A stretch of DNA of 13,649 nucleotides, from NCBI GenBank assembly GCA_028288945.1, contig JAQGHH010000603.1, positions 1 to 13,649 of the forward strand, in the 5' to 3' direction. Shown piece after piece: positions 1-6,004 of this stretch; position 1 is the stretch's first letter, and the number at the start of each line of letters is the position of its first letter. The notes beneath the pieces were generated by a model that worked only from the letters and a program-made list of their open reading frames with translations, did not search any database and was not told the origin of the DNA. Source of the DNA: Phycisphaerales bacterium. GTDB taxonomy: Bacteria > Planctomycetota > Phycisphaerae > Tepidisphaerales > Tepidisphaeraceae. A program made the translations under genes and the position numbers.

Positions 1-343
1 AGGGCGCCGCCCCGCCGAGCAGCAGGCTCGCGCTGCCGTCAATCCGGCGGACGAAAGCCACCGATTCTGAACGTCGATTCAAAAGCTGCGCGCCGTCAAC
101 CGCGGCAGCGGTCAAAACTGCCGCCGATCCGCCTCGCCCCTCGGATACAAAAACGTGCCCCGAAGCGCCGACCGCAATATAGACGGGCCCATCGACCTGG
201 GCGTACCCGGTGCCGACCGTATCGAATGGATTGGAATAAGTGACGTGAGCCCCAGCGCCCGGCGAGAAAGCCGCCGCCGCTCCCGCAAATGCAATACCCA
301 TCGCAAACCGAGCGCCGCTCTGCATGGTGGGAAATATACACAT
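1..343 (-). CDS. Secreted protein of unknown function, N-terminal part only (runs off left edge)
   Basis: An open frame on the minus strand runs from an ATG at 343 to the window edge without a stop (114 codons). A second in-frame ATG at 325 is the likelier start. From there the protein begins with a typical Sec signal peptide: a short basic start (MQSGARF), an Ala/Gly/Phe-rich hydrophobic core, and a plausible cleavage site after SPGAGA. The mature part starts HVTYSNPFDTVGTGYAQ and continues with alternating hydrophobic and glycine-rich stretches (GPVYIAVGASGHVFVSEG, then VAFVRRIDGSASLLLGG), which suggest beta-strand or propeller-like structure. I do not recognise a family. Neither ATG has a clear Shine-Dalgarno sequence. 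The gene is divergent from the zinc-ribbon gene at 445, with about 100 bases between them. Its C-terminus, which could hold a sorting signal, is outside the window. Confidence 0.6.
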   Translation of the reverse strand, partial: MCIFPTMQSGARFAMGIAFAGAAAAFSPGAGAHVTYSNPFDTVGTGYAQVDGPVYIAVGASGHVFVSEGRGGSAAVLTAAAVDGAQLLNRRSESVAFVRRIDGSASLLLGGAAP

Positions 344-444
344 TTGTGATTGATACGTTAGCGTAAAACAATTCCGACCGCAACCAGATTTTACTATTCG
401 CGGCGCAGGCCCAAATCTGGGCCCGGCAAGGGTAAGATAAGGGC

Positions 445-804
445 GTGAAGCGTCTCCTTTGGATCTGCCGCCAGCTCTTAATCGTGCTCTTTTGCAGCGT
501 CAATCTGGCCCTGTGTTGTGGGTTGCTTATGGCTGCCGTCGCGACGATGCTTCACGTTACTCCTTCCCCACCGTTCATCACGGTTTTGGTCAGTGGCTCC
601 TTTATCGGCGTGATGTGGGTGGGCTTAAGGGCAATCAAAATCCGGGATCAGATGCGATCCGTGGCCATGCGGCAGAGCGATGGCCTGTGTGCCGTCTGCC
701 GATATGACCTTCGCGGGAGCCTGAATTCCTGTGTCTGTCCCGAATGCGGCACACCCTTTGAAATTGGCCTGATGGTTCGGGGGAGCAGCGGTGCCCCAAA
801 GTAA
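445..804 (+). CDS. Small two-span membrane protein with C-terminal zinc ribbon
   Basis: This 119-residue protein starts at a GTG preceded by a modest purine-rich ribosome site (ATAAGGGC). Residues about 8-37 and 44-63 are hydrophobic and should form two membrane helices. Basic residues after the second (RAIKIRDQMR) suggest that the C-terminus is cytoplasmic. The tail holds a zinc ribbon: Cys82-x2-Cys85 and Cys98-x2-Cys101, with the linking sequence RYDLRGSL and CPECG. This CxxC-YDLRG-CPECG module is, from general knowledge, very common in small uncharacterised proteins of Planctomycetes and rare elsewhere, so it is a lineage marker. No catalytic motif is visible; metal binding is inferred from the cysteines. 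An extra cysteine (Cys96) lies beside the second pair. It stands alone, divergent from the gene at 343, and no operon link to the next gene is evident (172-base gap). Confidence 0.75.
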   Translation: MKRLLWICRQLLIVLFCSVNLALCCGLLMAAVATMLHVTPSPPFITVLVSGSFIGVMWVGLRAIKIRDQMRSVAMRQSDGLCAVCRYDLRGSLNSCVCPECGTPFEIGLMVRGSSGAPK

Positions 805-976
805 TCCACGCTCCTCTGCTACGACTGTCAAAGTCCCCGCATTTTATCAGCGGCAGTTTGAGCCGCCGGCCGATCTTCCGGATTCCCCGTCCCCTGAATG
901 ACGTTGCCGTGGCAAGCTATCCCGGTCGCCGGTAATCATATTCGCAAGGTTTAGGCTTTTTACGATTGGATGCTCC

Positions 977-1696
977 ATGCACGGTTCCAACACGTGGATC
1001 GACGCCCTCGAACCCCGCAGACTTTTGAGCCACGGGGCTTCGCACCCCAGTCATCATAAGTCGCACGATAACACCAAGGTCCCCTCGCAAGCGGTTCAAG
1101 TTCCCCTCAATTCGGCGGGCATTATCCACCTCGTCGCCCCAGCGGGGAACGCCGTGGTTCGCATCATGCGGGATGCGGCCCACCCTTCGATGCTCGTCGT
1201 CTCGACCAACGGCGTCGTCTCCTCACTGGGCGACATCGCCAAGATCAAGGGCATCGAAGTCAAGGCGGGCAACGGCAACGACGACATCGAAATCGTAGAA
1301 CTCAACGGCACCATCACCATCCCCGTCACCCTCCTGGGCGGCGCGGGCAACGACACCCTCGTCGGCGGCTCGGGTAACGACAGCCTCGTCGCCGGCGCGG
1401 GCAACAACCTGCTCTCCGGCCAGGCCGGCAACGACACGCTCACTGGCGGCCCCGGCGCAGACACCCTCCTGGGCGGCTCCGGCCTGAACCTCATTATCGA
1501 ATCCACCGGCACCTACATCGTCCCCGCCAACGGCGGCTCCGAAACGCCCGGCACCAACACCATTACCCACTTGCCCCAACCCGCCGACAACCAATCCGGT
1601 CAGCAGGGTGAAAACAAGTCACAAAAGACCCACAAGAAAGGCGAAAAACAACACCAAAACGAAAGAGCCACACATAAGAAAAAGCACGAGGACTGA
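977..1696 (+). CDS. LEPRxLL-motif protein with RTX-type calcium-binding nonapeptide repeats
   Basis: This 239-residue protein begins MHGSNTWIDALEPRRLLSHG. The LEPRRLL segment at residues 11-17 is the planctomycete LEPR-xLL N-terminal motif, found on many presumed extracellular proteins of that phylum without a classical signal peptide. Residues 40-115 form a beta-rich segment. Six contiguous nonapeptides then follow at residues 121-174 (GGAGNDTLV, GGSGNDSLV, AGAGNNLLS, GQAGNDTLT, GGPGADTLL, GGSGLNLII), matching the GGxGxDxLx pattern of hemolysin-type calcium-binding repeats. A looser unit (AGNGNDDIEI) lies at 97-106. A beta-roll stabilised by calcium is therefore likely. The last 30 residues are Lys/His/Gln-rich and A-rich in DNA, unlike the rest. 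There is no protease or adhesin domain, so a small surface or matrix protein is the likeliest role. The ribosome site is weak. Confidence 0.8.
   Translation: MHGSNTWIDALEPRRLLSHGASHPSHHKSHDNTKVPSQAVQVPLNSAGIIHLVAPAGNAVVRIMRDAAHPSMLVVSTNGVVSSLGDIAKIKGIEVKAGNGNDDIEIVELNGTITIPVTLLGGAGNDTLVGGSGNDSLVAGAGNNLLSGQAGNDTLTGGPGADTLLGGSGLNLIIESTGTYIVPANGGSETPGTNTITHLPQPADNQSGQQGENKSQKTHKKGEKQHQNERATHKKKHED
1337..1498 (+). repeat. Six tandem 27-bp units encoding RTX nonapeptides
   Basis: Six diverged 27-bp units lie head to tail and encode residues 121-174 of the LEPRxLL protein. Units 1, 2, 4 and 5 keep the GG/GQ-x-G-N/A-D core. Units 3 and 6 have lost the aspartate (AGAGNNLLS and GGSGLNLII), so calcium binding should be weaker there. 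Confidence 0.85.
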
Positions 1697-1732
1697 AGTC
1701 AATCGAGCGAAGCGTCAGGAGCCTCATTCCAC

Positions 1733-1760
1733 TTGCATGCCCGGGACGGTAGGGTATCGT
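1733..1760 (+). promoter_or_regulatory. Candidate sigma-70-type promoter for the response regulator gene
   Basis: TTGCAT (1733-1738) and TATCGT (1755-1760) are separated by 16 bases and match the bacterial consensus at 3 of 6 and 4 of 6 positions. The expected start near 1767 would leave a leader of about 28 bases ending in the ribosome site at 1783. The match is weak and is called mainly for its position. Confidence 0.25.
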
Positions 1761-1782
1761 AAGGGCGGGGAAAATTGGCTAT

Positions 1783-1788
1783 AGAGGA
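1783..1788 (+). promoter_or_regulatory. Ribosome binding site deciding a TTG start
   Basis: AGAGGA lies 6 bases before the TTG at 1795. There is no in-frame ATG before the conserved VVDDD motif, so this site fixes TTG as the start of the response regulator. Confidence 0.7.
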
Positions 1789-1794
1789 ACCCCT

Positions 1795-2190
1795 TTGAAC
1801 TCCATTCTGGTTGTCGATGACGACGCGGACGGCCGCGAGGCTGTCACACGATTCCTGTCCCGGTCGGGGTATTCCGTTCGGTCCGCGCCCAACGGGCGGG
1901 CTGCATTGATGTCCCTGTTGACGACCTATCCGGACGTCATCATTCTCGACATGATGATGCCGGAGATGAGCGGGCTGGAACTGCTGGAAGTGATGCGGTC
2001 TTATCTCCGAATGTCCAAGCTGCCGGTCATTCTGCTGACCGCCTACCCGGCGGGCCAACACATCGAACGCGCCAAGGAACTGGGCGTGAGATGCGTCTTC
2101 TCCAAAACCAACTACAACCTTTCCACCCTGAGGGAATGCGTTGCCCAATTGATCGCTGATCCGAACAGTGACTGCCAATCGGCTGGGTGA
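1795..2190 (+). CDS. Single-domain response regulator (CheY-like receiver)
   Basis: This 131-residue protein is a complete receiver domain with no output domain. The acidic pocket is Asp8-Asp9 (ILVVDDD). The phosphoacceptor is Asp52 in IILDMMMPEMSG, the switch threonine is Thr82 in VILLTAYP, and the conserved lysine is Lys104 in VFSKT. All key residues are present, so it should accept phosphate from a histidine kinase and act by protein-protein contact in the cytoplasm. It starts at TTG after a good ribosome site. The usual Lys-Pro after the fifth strand is replaced by Lys-Thr-Asn, a common variation in planctomycete receivers. No kinase or phosphotransfer gene is in the window, so its partner is unknown. 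It sits upstream of the export gene in the same direction but 388 bases away, so a link to polysaccharide control is only suggested by position. Confidence 0.9.
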   Translation: MNSILVVDDDADGREAVTRFLSRSGYSVRSAPNGRAALMSLLTTYPDVIILDMMMPEMSGLELLEVMRSYLRMSKLPVILLTAYPAGQHIERAKELGVRCVFSKTNYNLSTLRECVAQLIADPNSDCQSAG

Positions 2191-2496
2191 TAGGGCTGCC
2201 GTCACGTCTGTCTGCCGGGCATTAGAAAAGTAGGGACGCCTGTCCGGATTTGGCTTGCAACGGTCTCGTGGCATTGATACCTTTGCAACATAAAGCAATG
2301 TTAATTCGTAAAGCGGAACAAGGGGTCGCATGGAATAGGGGGCGAGTCCGATAACGGTCGACGCGACGGTTGCGGAGGGATTCGGTGGTGTTTATGGCGA
2401 AAAACATCTGAGACGGACGGGCGGAGGCACCGATAGTTGCCAATGTCGGAGCCTGCGCCATCGGCCGGTGGAATGGTTGCGGAAAGGGACTTCCTC

Positions 2497-2524
2497 TTGC
2501 AATATTCCCCCGGCAAAATAGAGT
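2497..2524 (+). promoter_or_regulatory. Candidate promoter for the polysaccharide export gene
   Basis: TTGCAA (2497-2502) and TAGAGT (2519-2524), 16 bases apart, each match 4 of 6 consensus positions. Transcription would start near 2531, giving a leader of about 48 bases to the TTG start. The same TTGC also falls in a GG-N10-GC arrangement (GG at 2487-2488, GC at 2499-2500) that superficially fits a sigma-54 site, but the -24 half is poor. Confidence 0.3.
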
Positions 2525-2565
2525 ACCGACGGCAGGTTAGAAGCTTACGACCGGGTAATCTAGGG

Positions 2566-2572
2566 AAAGGAG
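2566..2572 (+). promoter_or_regulatory. Ribosome binding site deciding a TTG start
   Basis: AAAGGAG is placed 6 bases before the TTG at 2579. The in-frame ATGs at 2600 and 2687 lack a comparable site, so the longer N-terminus is preferred even though it puts about 36 residues before the lipoprotein signal. Confidence 0.6.
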
Positions 2573-2578
2573 CGCTCC

Positions 2579-4150
2579 TTGCGTCTTCCGCTTGATATCA
2601 TGAACGCCGCTGATCGAACGACCGCCGTGGAACTTTCAACCGGTGCCGTGCCTGGCAAGGCAAGCGCCCGGAAAAGCCGCGGGGTCATGACTTTACTCAA
2701 ATGCTGCGCCGCGCTGGCGGTACCGGCGATTGCCGGATGCAACACGCGCGGGTTTTTCGACCCGACCGAAATGGTTCGCGGCGGGCAGCCGACCGAGCCG
2801 CTTCTGATCCCGATCCTCAATCACCTCGATCCGAGCGTTGAGGAATTCAACAGCGAATTTGTAACCGCGACCGATCCGCGTCCGGAGGATCTGGTCAGCA
2901 GTAATAGTGACTACACCATCAGTCGCAACGACTTGCTGAGCATTTCGATCTCCGACCTCGTGGGCCCCGGACAGGACACGGTGAAAACCGCGCGGGTGAC
3001 CGAGAGCGGGAACATCAGTCTTCCATATCTGGGCCCGGTGCACGCCGAAGGGCTGACCGAAATTGAACTGGAACAGGTGATCGTTCAGGCGTACCGCGAT
3101 GCGGCCATCGTGCAGCGCGCGCAGGTTACCGTAACGGTAATTGAAGCCCGCGGGCGCACGGTGGAAATTCTTGGCGCGGTGAATCAGCCGGGCCAATACG
3201 CGATTCTCGACCCAGACTTCAAGCTACTGGACGCACTGGTCCTGGCGCGCGACACGAATTCGCCGCTGGTGGAATACGCATATGTGATCCGCAAGTCGGA
3301 AACAAAGCGCGCGGCGCGTCCGACGACGGGCGGCCCAGTGCCGCCGGCTACCGGCCCCGCGTTGCCTCCGACGACCGCGCCCGCCACGGACGATCTCGCC
3401 CCCAAGAGCGATGCCGGCCGTACGCCCGCGCCGCTGGCGCTCGGGGCGGCGGCCAATCGTCCCTTGTCGCTCCTTGCGGAAGCGCCGGGCGACGACCTGG
3501 CCCCGTCGGCAGCGCCGGCAACCGGACCTGCCACCCGGCCCGCGACCGACGCGGCCCCGGCGTTGCCGCTCGTGCCGGAGACGGCGCCCGCCGTCCCCGG
3601 GACGCCCGACAGCACGGCTGCGGCCCCGGGCGCACCGGTCGCCAAGCCGTTTGAATTCAACGCCCCCCAGGCCCCGGGCAACGCGCGGATCATCCGTGTT
3701 CCGTTGATCGCCCTTCGCAACGGCGACCTCAAGTACAACGTATCCATCCGCCCGCGTGACGTGATCGTCGTGCAGAACCTCGCGGTCGGCGAATACTACA
3801 TGGGCGGACACGTGGCGCGGCCTGGCGTTTACACGCTCACCAGCCGCCGGATCACCATCAAGCAGGCGATCAATTCTGCGGGCGGGTTTGATCAGGTCGC
3901 GATCCCGCAGCGCACGGACATCATCCGGCGGCTTAGGCCCGATCACGAAGTGTTCGTCCGGGTCGATATCGAAAAAATCTTCTCGGGCCAACAGCCCGAT
4001 GTTTTCCTGAAGCCCGACGATCAAATCATGGTCGGGACGAATGGCATCGCGCCGTTCCTGGCGGCAATCCGCGGCGGGTTCCGCATCAGCTACGGGCTCG
4101 GGTTCCTGTACGATCGGAACTACGCATACAACACGCTAACCGGATTCTAA
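2579..4150 (+). CDS. Wza-like polysaccharide export lipoprotein (Poly_export/SLBB)
   Basis: This 523-residue protein should form the outer-membrane/periplasmic channel through which exopolysaccharide leaves the cell. A lipoprotein signal is visible at residues 37-54: MTLLKCCAALAVPAIAGC, with a lipobox ending at Cys54. Residues about 110-190 are the Poly_export domain (DYTISRNDLLSISISD, GNISLPYLGPVHAEGLT). A first SLBB domain starts at about 194 (VEILGAVNQPGQYAIL), and a second is at about 405-485 (YYMGGHVARPGVYTLT...DVFLKPDDQIMVG). Residues about 243-368 are Ala/Pro/Thr-rich with no predicted fold and split the first SLBB domain, which resumes at RIIRVPLIALRNGD. The C-terminal segment (LAAIRGGFRISYGLGFLYD) may be the membrane-spanning part. 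It starts at TTG after a strong ribosome site. The N-terminal 36 residues before the signal are unusual, and ATG 2687 is an alternative start. Expected partner: the Wzc-like protein at 11801. Confidence 0.9.
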   Translation: MRLPLDIMNAADRTTAVELSTGAVPGKASARKSRGVMTLLKCCAALAVPAIAGCNTRGFFDPTEMVRGGQPTEPLLIPILNHLDPSVEEFNSEFVTATDPRPEDLVSSNSDYTISRNDLLSISISDLVGPGQDTVKTARVTESGNISLPYLGPVHAEGLTEIELEQVIVQAYRDAAIVQRAQVTVTVIEARGRTVEILGAVNQPGQYAILDPDFKLLDALVLARDTNSPLVEYAYVIRKSETKRAARPTTGGPVPPATGPALPPTTAPATDDLAPKSDAGRTPAPLALGAAANRPLSLLAEAPGDDLAPSAAPATGPATRPATDAAPALPLVPETAPAVPGTPDSTAAAPGAPVAKPFEFNAPQAPGNARIIRVPLIALRNGDLKYNVSIRPRDVIVVQNLAVGEYYMGGHVARPGVYTLTSRRITIKQAINSAGGFDQVAIPQRTDIIRRLRPDHEVFVRVDIEKIFSGQQPDVFLKPDDQIMVGTNGIAPFLAAIRGGFRISYGLGFLYDRNYAYNTLTGF

Positions 4151-4260
4151 TCAGAACCCGTGAAGCGGCAGGTATCTCTCGGCGGATGATATTCGGCCCG
4201 CCCCTTTCCATGGGAGCCTTGGCCGGAAGCCGAGTGGTTGCCGGAGAAACAGCATGGTAG

Positions 4261-4300
4261 CGCCGCCGCGAGCCTATGGCTTCGCGGCGGCGGCACTTTT
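4261..4300 (+). terminator. Strong GC hairpin followed by short T run; possible terminator or attenuator
   Basis: CGCCGCCGCGAGCC (4261-4274) pairs with 4278-4292 across a TAT loop: 14 base pairs with one bulged T at 4281. Four bases later comes TTTT (4297-4300). The stem is very stable but the T run is short, so terminator, attenuator or plain structured leader are all possible. It lies about 110 bases after the stop of the export gene. Confidence 0.4.
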
Positions 4301-4306
4301 ACGGAC

Positions 4307-4335
4307 TTGGCAAGCCGTTTTTAGTGAAGTTTATC
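4307..4335 (+). promoter_or_regulatory. Candidate promoter upstream of the exosortase operon
   Basis: TTGGCA (4307-4312, 5 of 6 matches) is followed after 17 bases by TTTATC (4330-4335, only 3 of 6). It lies just after the hairpin and T run, the order expected when one transcription unit ends and another begins. The -10 element is weak. Confidence 0.22.
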
Positions 4336-4403
4336 CGGGCGTGCGGAGCGGCGGTTTCCGCGAACCGTGGAGGTCGGCGGTCGTATCATGGCCATGCGGC
4401 CTT

Positions 4404-4447
4404 AGGCAGGGGATACCCTGCCTTGCGGGCCAAATGGGGCCGGCCCG
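4404..4447 (+). other. Two adjacent hairpins in the exosortase leader
   Basis: AGGCAGGG (4404-4411) and CCCTGCCT (4416-4423) form a perfect 8-bp stem with a GATA loop. Immediately after, CGGGCC (4426-4431) can pair with GGCCCG (4442-4447) across 10 bases. The distal hairpin ends 57 bases before the TTG start. No known riboswitch consensus was recognised. Confidence 0.4.
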
Positions 4448-4493
4448 ACGGATCTGGCGGGATGCGGTGGAATCCAACGGCATTATCGGCAGT

Positions 4494-4501
4494 GGGAGAG
4501 G
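4494..4501 (+). promoter_or_regulatory. Ribosome binding site deciding a TTG start
   Basis: GGGAGAGG ends 3 bases before the TTG at 4505; its GGAG core (4495-4498) is 6 bases away. The first in-frame ATG (4532) has no ribosome site, so TTG is chosen. Confidence 0.6.
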
Positions 4502-4504
4502 ATT

Positions 4505-6004
4505 TTGAGCACTGTAAGTTCAAATTCGACGATGGACTATTCTGTCGGCCCGGCCGCTTCAGAGCAGGACCGCGATCCAGTCTATGCGGGACTGCGCCTG
4601 AGCACATGGCTTCAGATCACTGCCATCGGCGGCCTGTTTGTCCTGTTGTTCTGGCCCAATCTCCGCCGGCTTTGGTACAAGACCAACCCTTTCAACGGCG
4701 AGCCCAACTGGGGCCATGCGATCGCAGTGCCGCTTATCGGCCTGTATTACCTCTACGTCCACCGTGAACAACTGCTTGCCGCGAAGGTGAAGGCCGCGTG
4801 GGAGGGGCTTTTCATCACGGTGGGCGGGATTCTCCTCTTTGCGTACGCGATCTATCCTTTGCAAAACGATTGGTTCAAGGACATCGGCATGGTGGTGACG
4901 CTTTTTGGCGTCGTCACGCTGCTGTGCGGGTGGCGGGTGATGAAAATCGCCTGGTTCCCGATCCTGTTCCTTATCTGCGCGCTCCCCTGGCCCGGGCTGT
5001 TTTACAGCCTCGTCGCCGGCCCGCTTCAGAAGATGGCGGCGGAGGTGGCGGTGCACGTCCTGCATATCACGGGAGTGCCGGCGGGGCAGTTCGGGACCAA
5101 GATTTTCGTGGGGGCCAAGGGCGGGGGCGTCCGCACGCTGAACGTCGCGGAGGCCTGCGCGGGGCTGCGCGGATTGATGACATTCGTGTCGATCGCGGCC
5201 GCGGTCGCGTTTCTGTCGGCGCGGCCGATGTGGCAGAAGATCATCCTCGTGGCGTCCGCAATTCCCATCGCAATCTTCTGCAACACGATGCGCGTGACCG
5301 GGCAGGGGTTCCTGGCCTGCTATTTCAGCGAGCAGTGGGGGGAGCACTTCGCGCACGGGTTCGTCGGATTGCTGATGATGATCCCGGCGTTTTTCCTGAT
5401 CCTGCTGGTGGGGTGGGTACTCGAGCACGTCTTCATCGAAGAAGTCGAAGATAAGTCGGGATTGAAGCGCAAGAGGCCCGCGGGCGCGAAAGTGACCACC
5501 GTCGCGCCGGTGGTGACGGTAGCGGCAGCACCGGCCGTCAGCGCGGTGCGCGCGGGGCCGGCGGCGCGAACTGAGATTGGCGCCGCCTCGGGTCTGAAGC
5601 GGTCGGCTGCCGCACCGGCCACCAAGCCTGCCATCGCGAGGTCGGCGGAATCGCGGCCCGCCGCCGGACCGAAGCCCGCAGCCGCTGGTGCAAAGCCGGC
5701 GGGAACGCCGGCGGTTCGACCCGCCGCCGTCCCGCCCGTCGGTTCAACTACAACTCGCCGCCCCCCGGCGGTTCGTCCGCCTGCCGCGTCGGGCGCAACG
5801 TCTTCGCAATCCAGGTCCTCCGAAACGGGCGCGGGCACTCCGCCGCAACCCGTGCGGCGTACGATCGGCCTGCCGCCGACCGTCAAGCCTGCCGGACCCA
5901 AAACTGAGGCGGCCAAAGCCGCCGCGCCCGACGCCGCCAAGCCCCAGATTGCCGGCCCCGCGTCCACCCCGCCGGCGAATGAAACGAAGGAGGAGAAGCG
6001 ATGA
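4505..6004 (+). CDS. Exosortase (membrane Cys transpeptidase/protease family) with long Ala/Pro/Lys-rich tail
   Basis: This 499-residue protein is an integral membrane exosortase. Members of the family cleave and anchor surface proteins that carry a short C-terminal PEP-CTERM-like signal. Residues about 35-310 hold roughly eight hydrophobic segments. The early motif NWGHAIAVPLIG (68-79) matches the family's N-terminal signature. The presumed catalytic residues are all present: Cys218 in EACAGLRGL, Arg263 in CNTMRVTG, and His284 in HFAHGFVGLL. After the last helix comes a basic stretch (KRKRPAGAK) and then about 185 residues rich in Ala, Pro, Lys and Arg with no fold. The basic residues suggest this tail is cytoplasmic. 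Typical exosortases stop soon after the last helix or carry an EpsI domain there. Here EpsI is a separate gene that overlaps by 4 bases (ATGA at 6001). I could not assign an exosortase subtype. Confidence 0.9.
   Translation: MSTVSSNSTMDYSVGPAASEQDRDPVYAGLRLSTWLQITAIGGLFVLLFWPNLRRLWYKTNPFNGEPNWGHAIAVPLIGLYYLYVHREQLLAAKVKAAWEGLFITVGGILLFAYAIYPLQNDWFKDIGMVVTLFGVVTLLCGWRVMKIAWFPILFLICALPWPGLFYSLVAGPLQKMAAEVAVHVLHITGVPAGQFGTKIFVGAKGGGVRTLNVAEACAGLRGLMTFVSIAAAVAFLSARPMWQKIILVASAIPIAIFCNTMRVTGQGFLACYFSEQWGEHFAHGFVGLLMMIPAFFLILLVGWVLEHVFIEEVEDKSGLKRKRPAGAKVTTVAPVVTVAAAPAVSAVRAGPAARTEIGAASGLKRSAAAPATKPAIARSAESRPAAGPKPAAAGAKPAGTPAVRPAAVPPVGSTTTRRPPAVRPPAASGATSSQSRSSETGAGTPPQPVRRTIGLPPTVKPAGPKTEAAKAAAPDAAKPQIAGPASTPPANETKEEKR
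5987..5995 (+). promoter_or_regulatory. Near-perfect Shine-Dalgarno for the EpsI-like gene, inside the exosortase gene
   Basis: AAGGAGGAG lies 5 bases before the ATG at 6001 and at the same time encodes the KEE of the exosortase C-terminus. With the ATGA overlap it implies efficient coupled translation of exosortase and EpsI. Confidence 0.75.

Larger units (their letters stand above)
2191..2578 (+). other. 388-base intergenic region, no convincing gene
   Basis: No open frame here has a ribosome site or plausible protein. The first part (2260-2310) is locally AT-richer and includes a small inverted pair, AACAT...ATGTT, with a 6-base spacer. A 7-bp hairpin (2387-2393 with 2402-2408, loop ATGGCGAA, one G-T pair) lies in the middle. 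The end holds a candidate promoter and the ribosome site of the export gene. I see no clear rho-independent terminator after the response regulator. The length fits independent regulation of the export gene. Confidence 0.5.
4151..4504 (+). other. 354-base intergenic/leader region with several hairpins and a doubtful small ORF
   Basis: Between the export gene and the exosortase gene lie three GC-rich inverted repeats (4261-4292, 4404-4423, 4426-4447), a candidate promoter (4307-4335), and an 84-codon open frame (4254-4508). That frame begins at an ATG 7 bases after GGAG (4243-4246). Its TGA overlaps the exosortase TTG start as TTGA, which would suit translational coupling. However, its third-codon-position GC is clearly lower than in the neighbouring genes, its protein resembles nothing I know, and the first hairpin lies inside it. 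I therefore do not call it as a gene. Confidence 0.45.

Noticed and set aside
96..503. 135-codon minus-strand frame over the divergent promoter area
   Set aside because: It overlaps the signal-peptide gene starting at 343 in another frame and the start of the zinc-ribbon gene. Its product is Arg/Cys-rich without a family.
2466..2500. Two overlapping GG-N10-GC patterns resembling sigma-54 promoters (2466-2480 and 2486-2500)
   Set aside because: The -12 halves (TTGC) fit, but both -24 halves match poorly beyond GG. In GC-rich DNA this spacing is frequent by chance. The idea was tempting because proteobacterial exosortase loci use sigma-54 control.
4190..4300. Possible c-di-GMP riboswitch upstream of the exosortase
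   Set aside because: The ATGGTAGC string is faintly similar to part of the GEMM-I pattern, but the other conserved elements (GGCAAA, GCAAAGCC) are missing and the stems do not match.
4276..4767. 163-codon + strand frame spanning the leader and the exosortase start
   Set aside because: It overlaps the exosortase coding region in another frame, has no ribosome site, and its product is Arg/Pro-rich as expected of a shadow.
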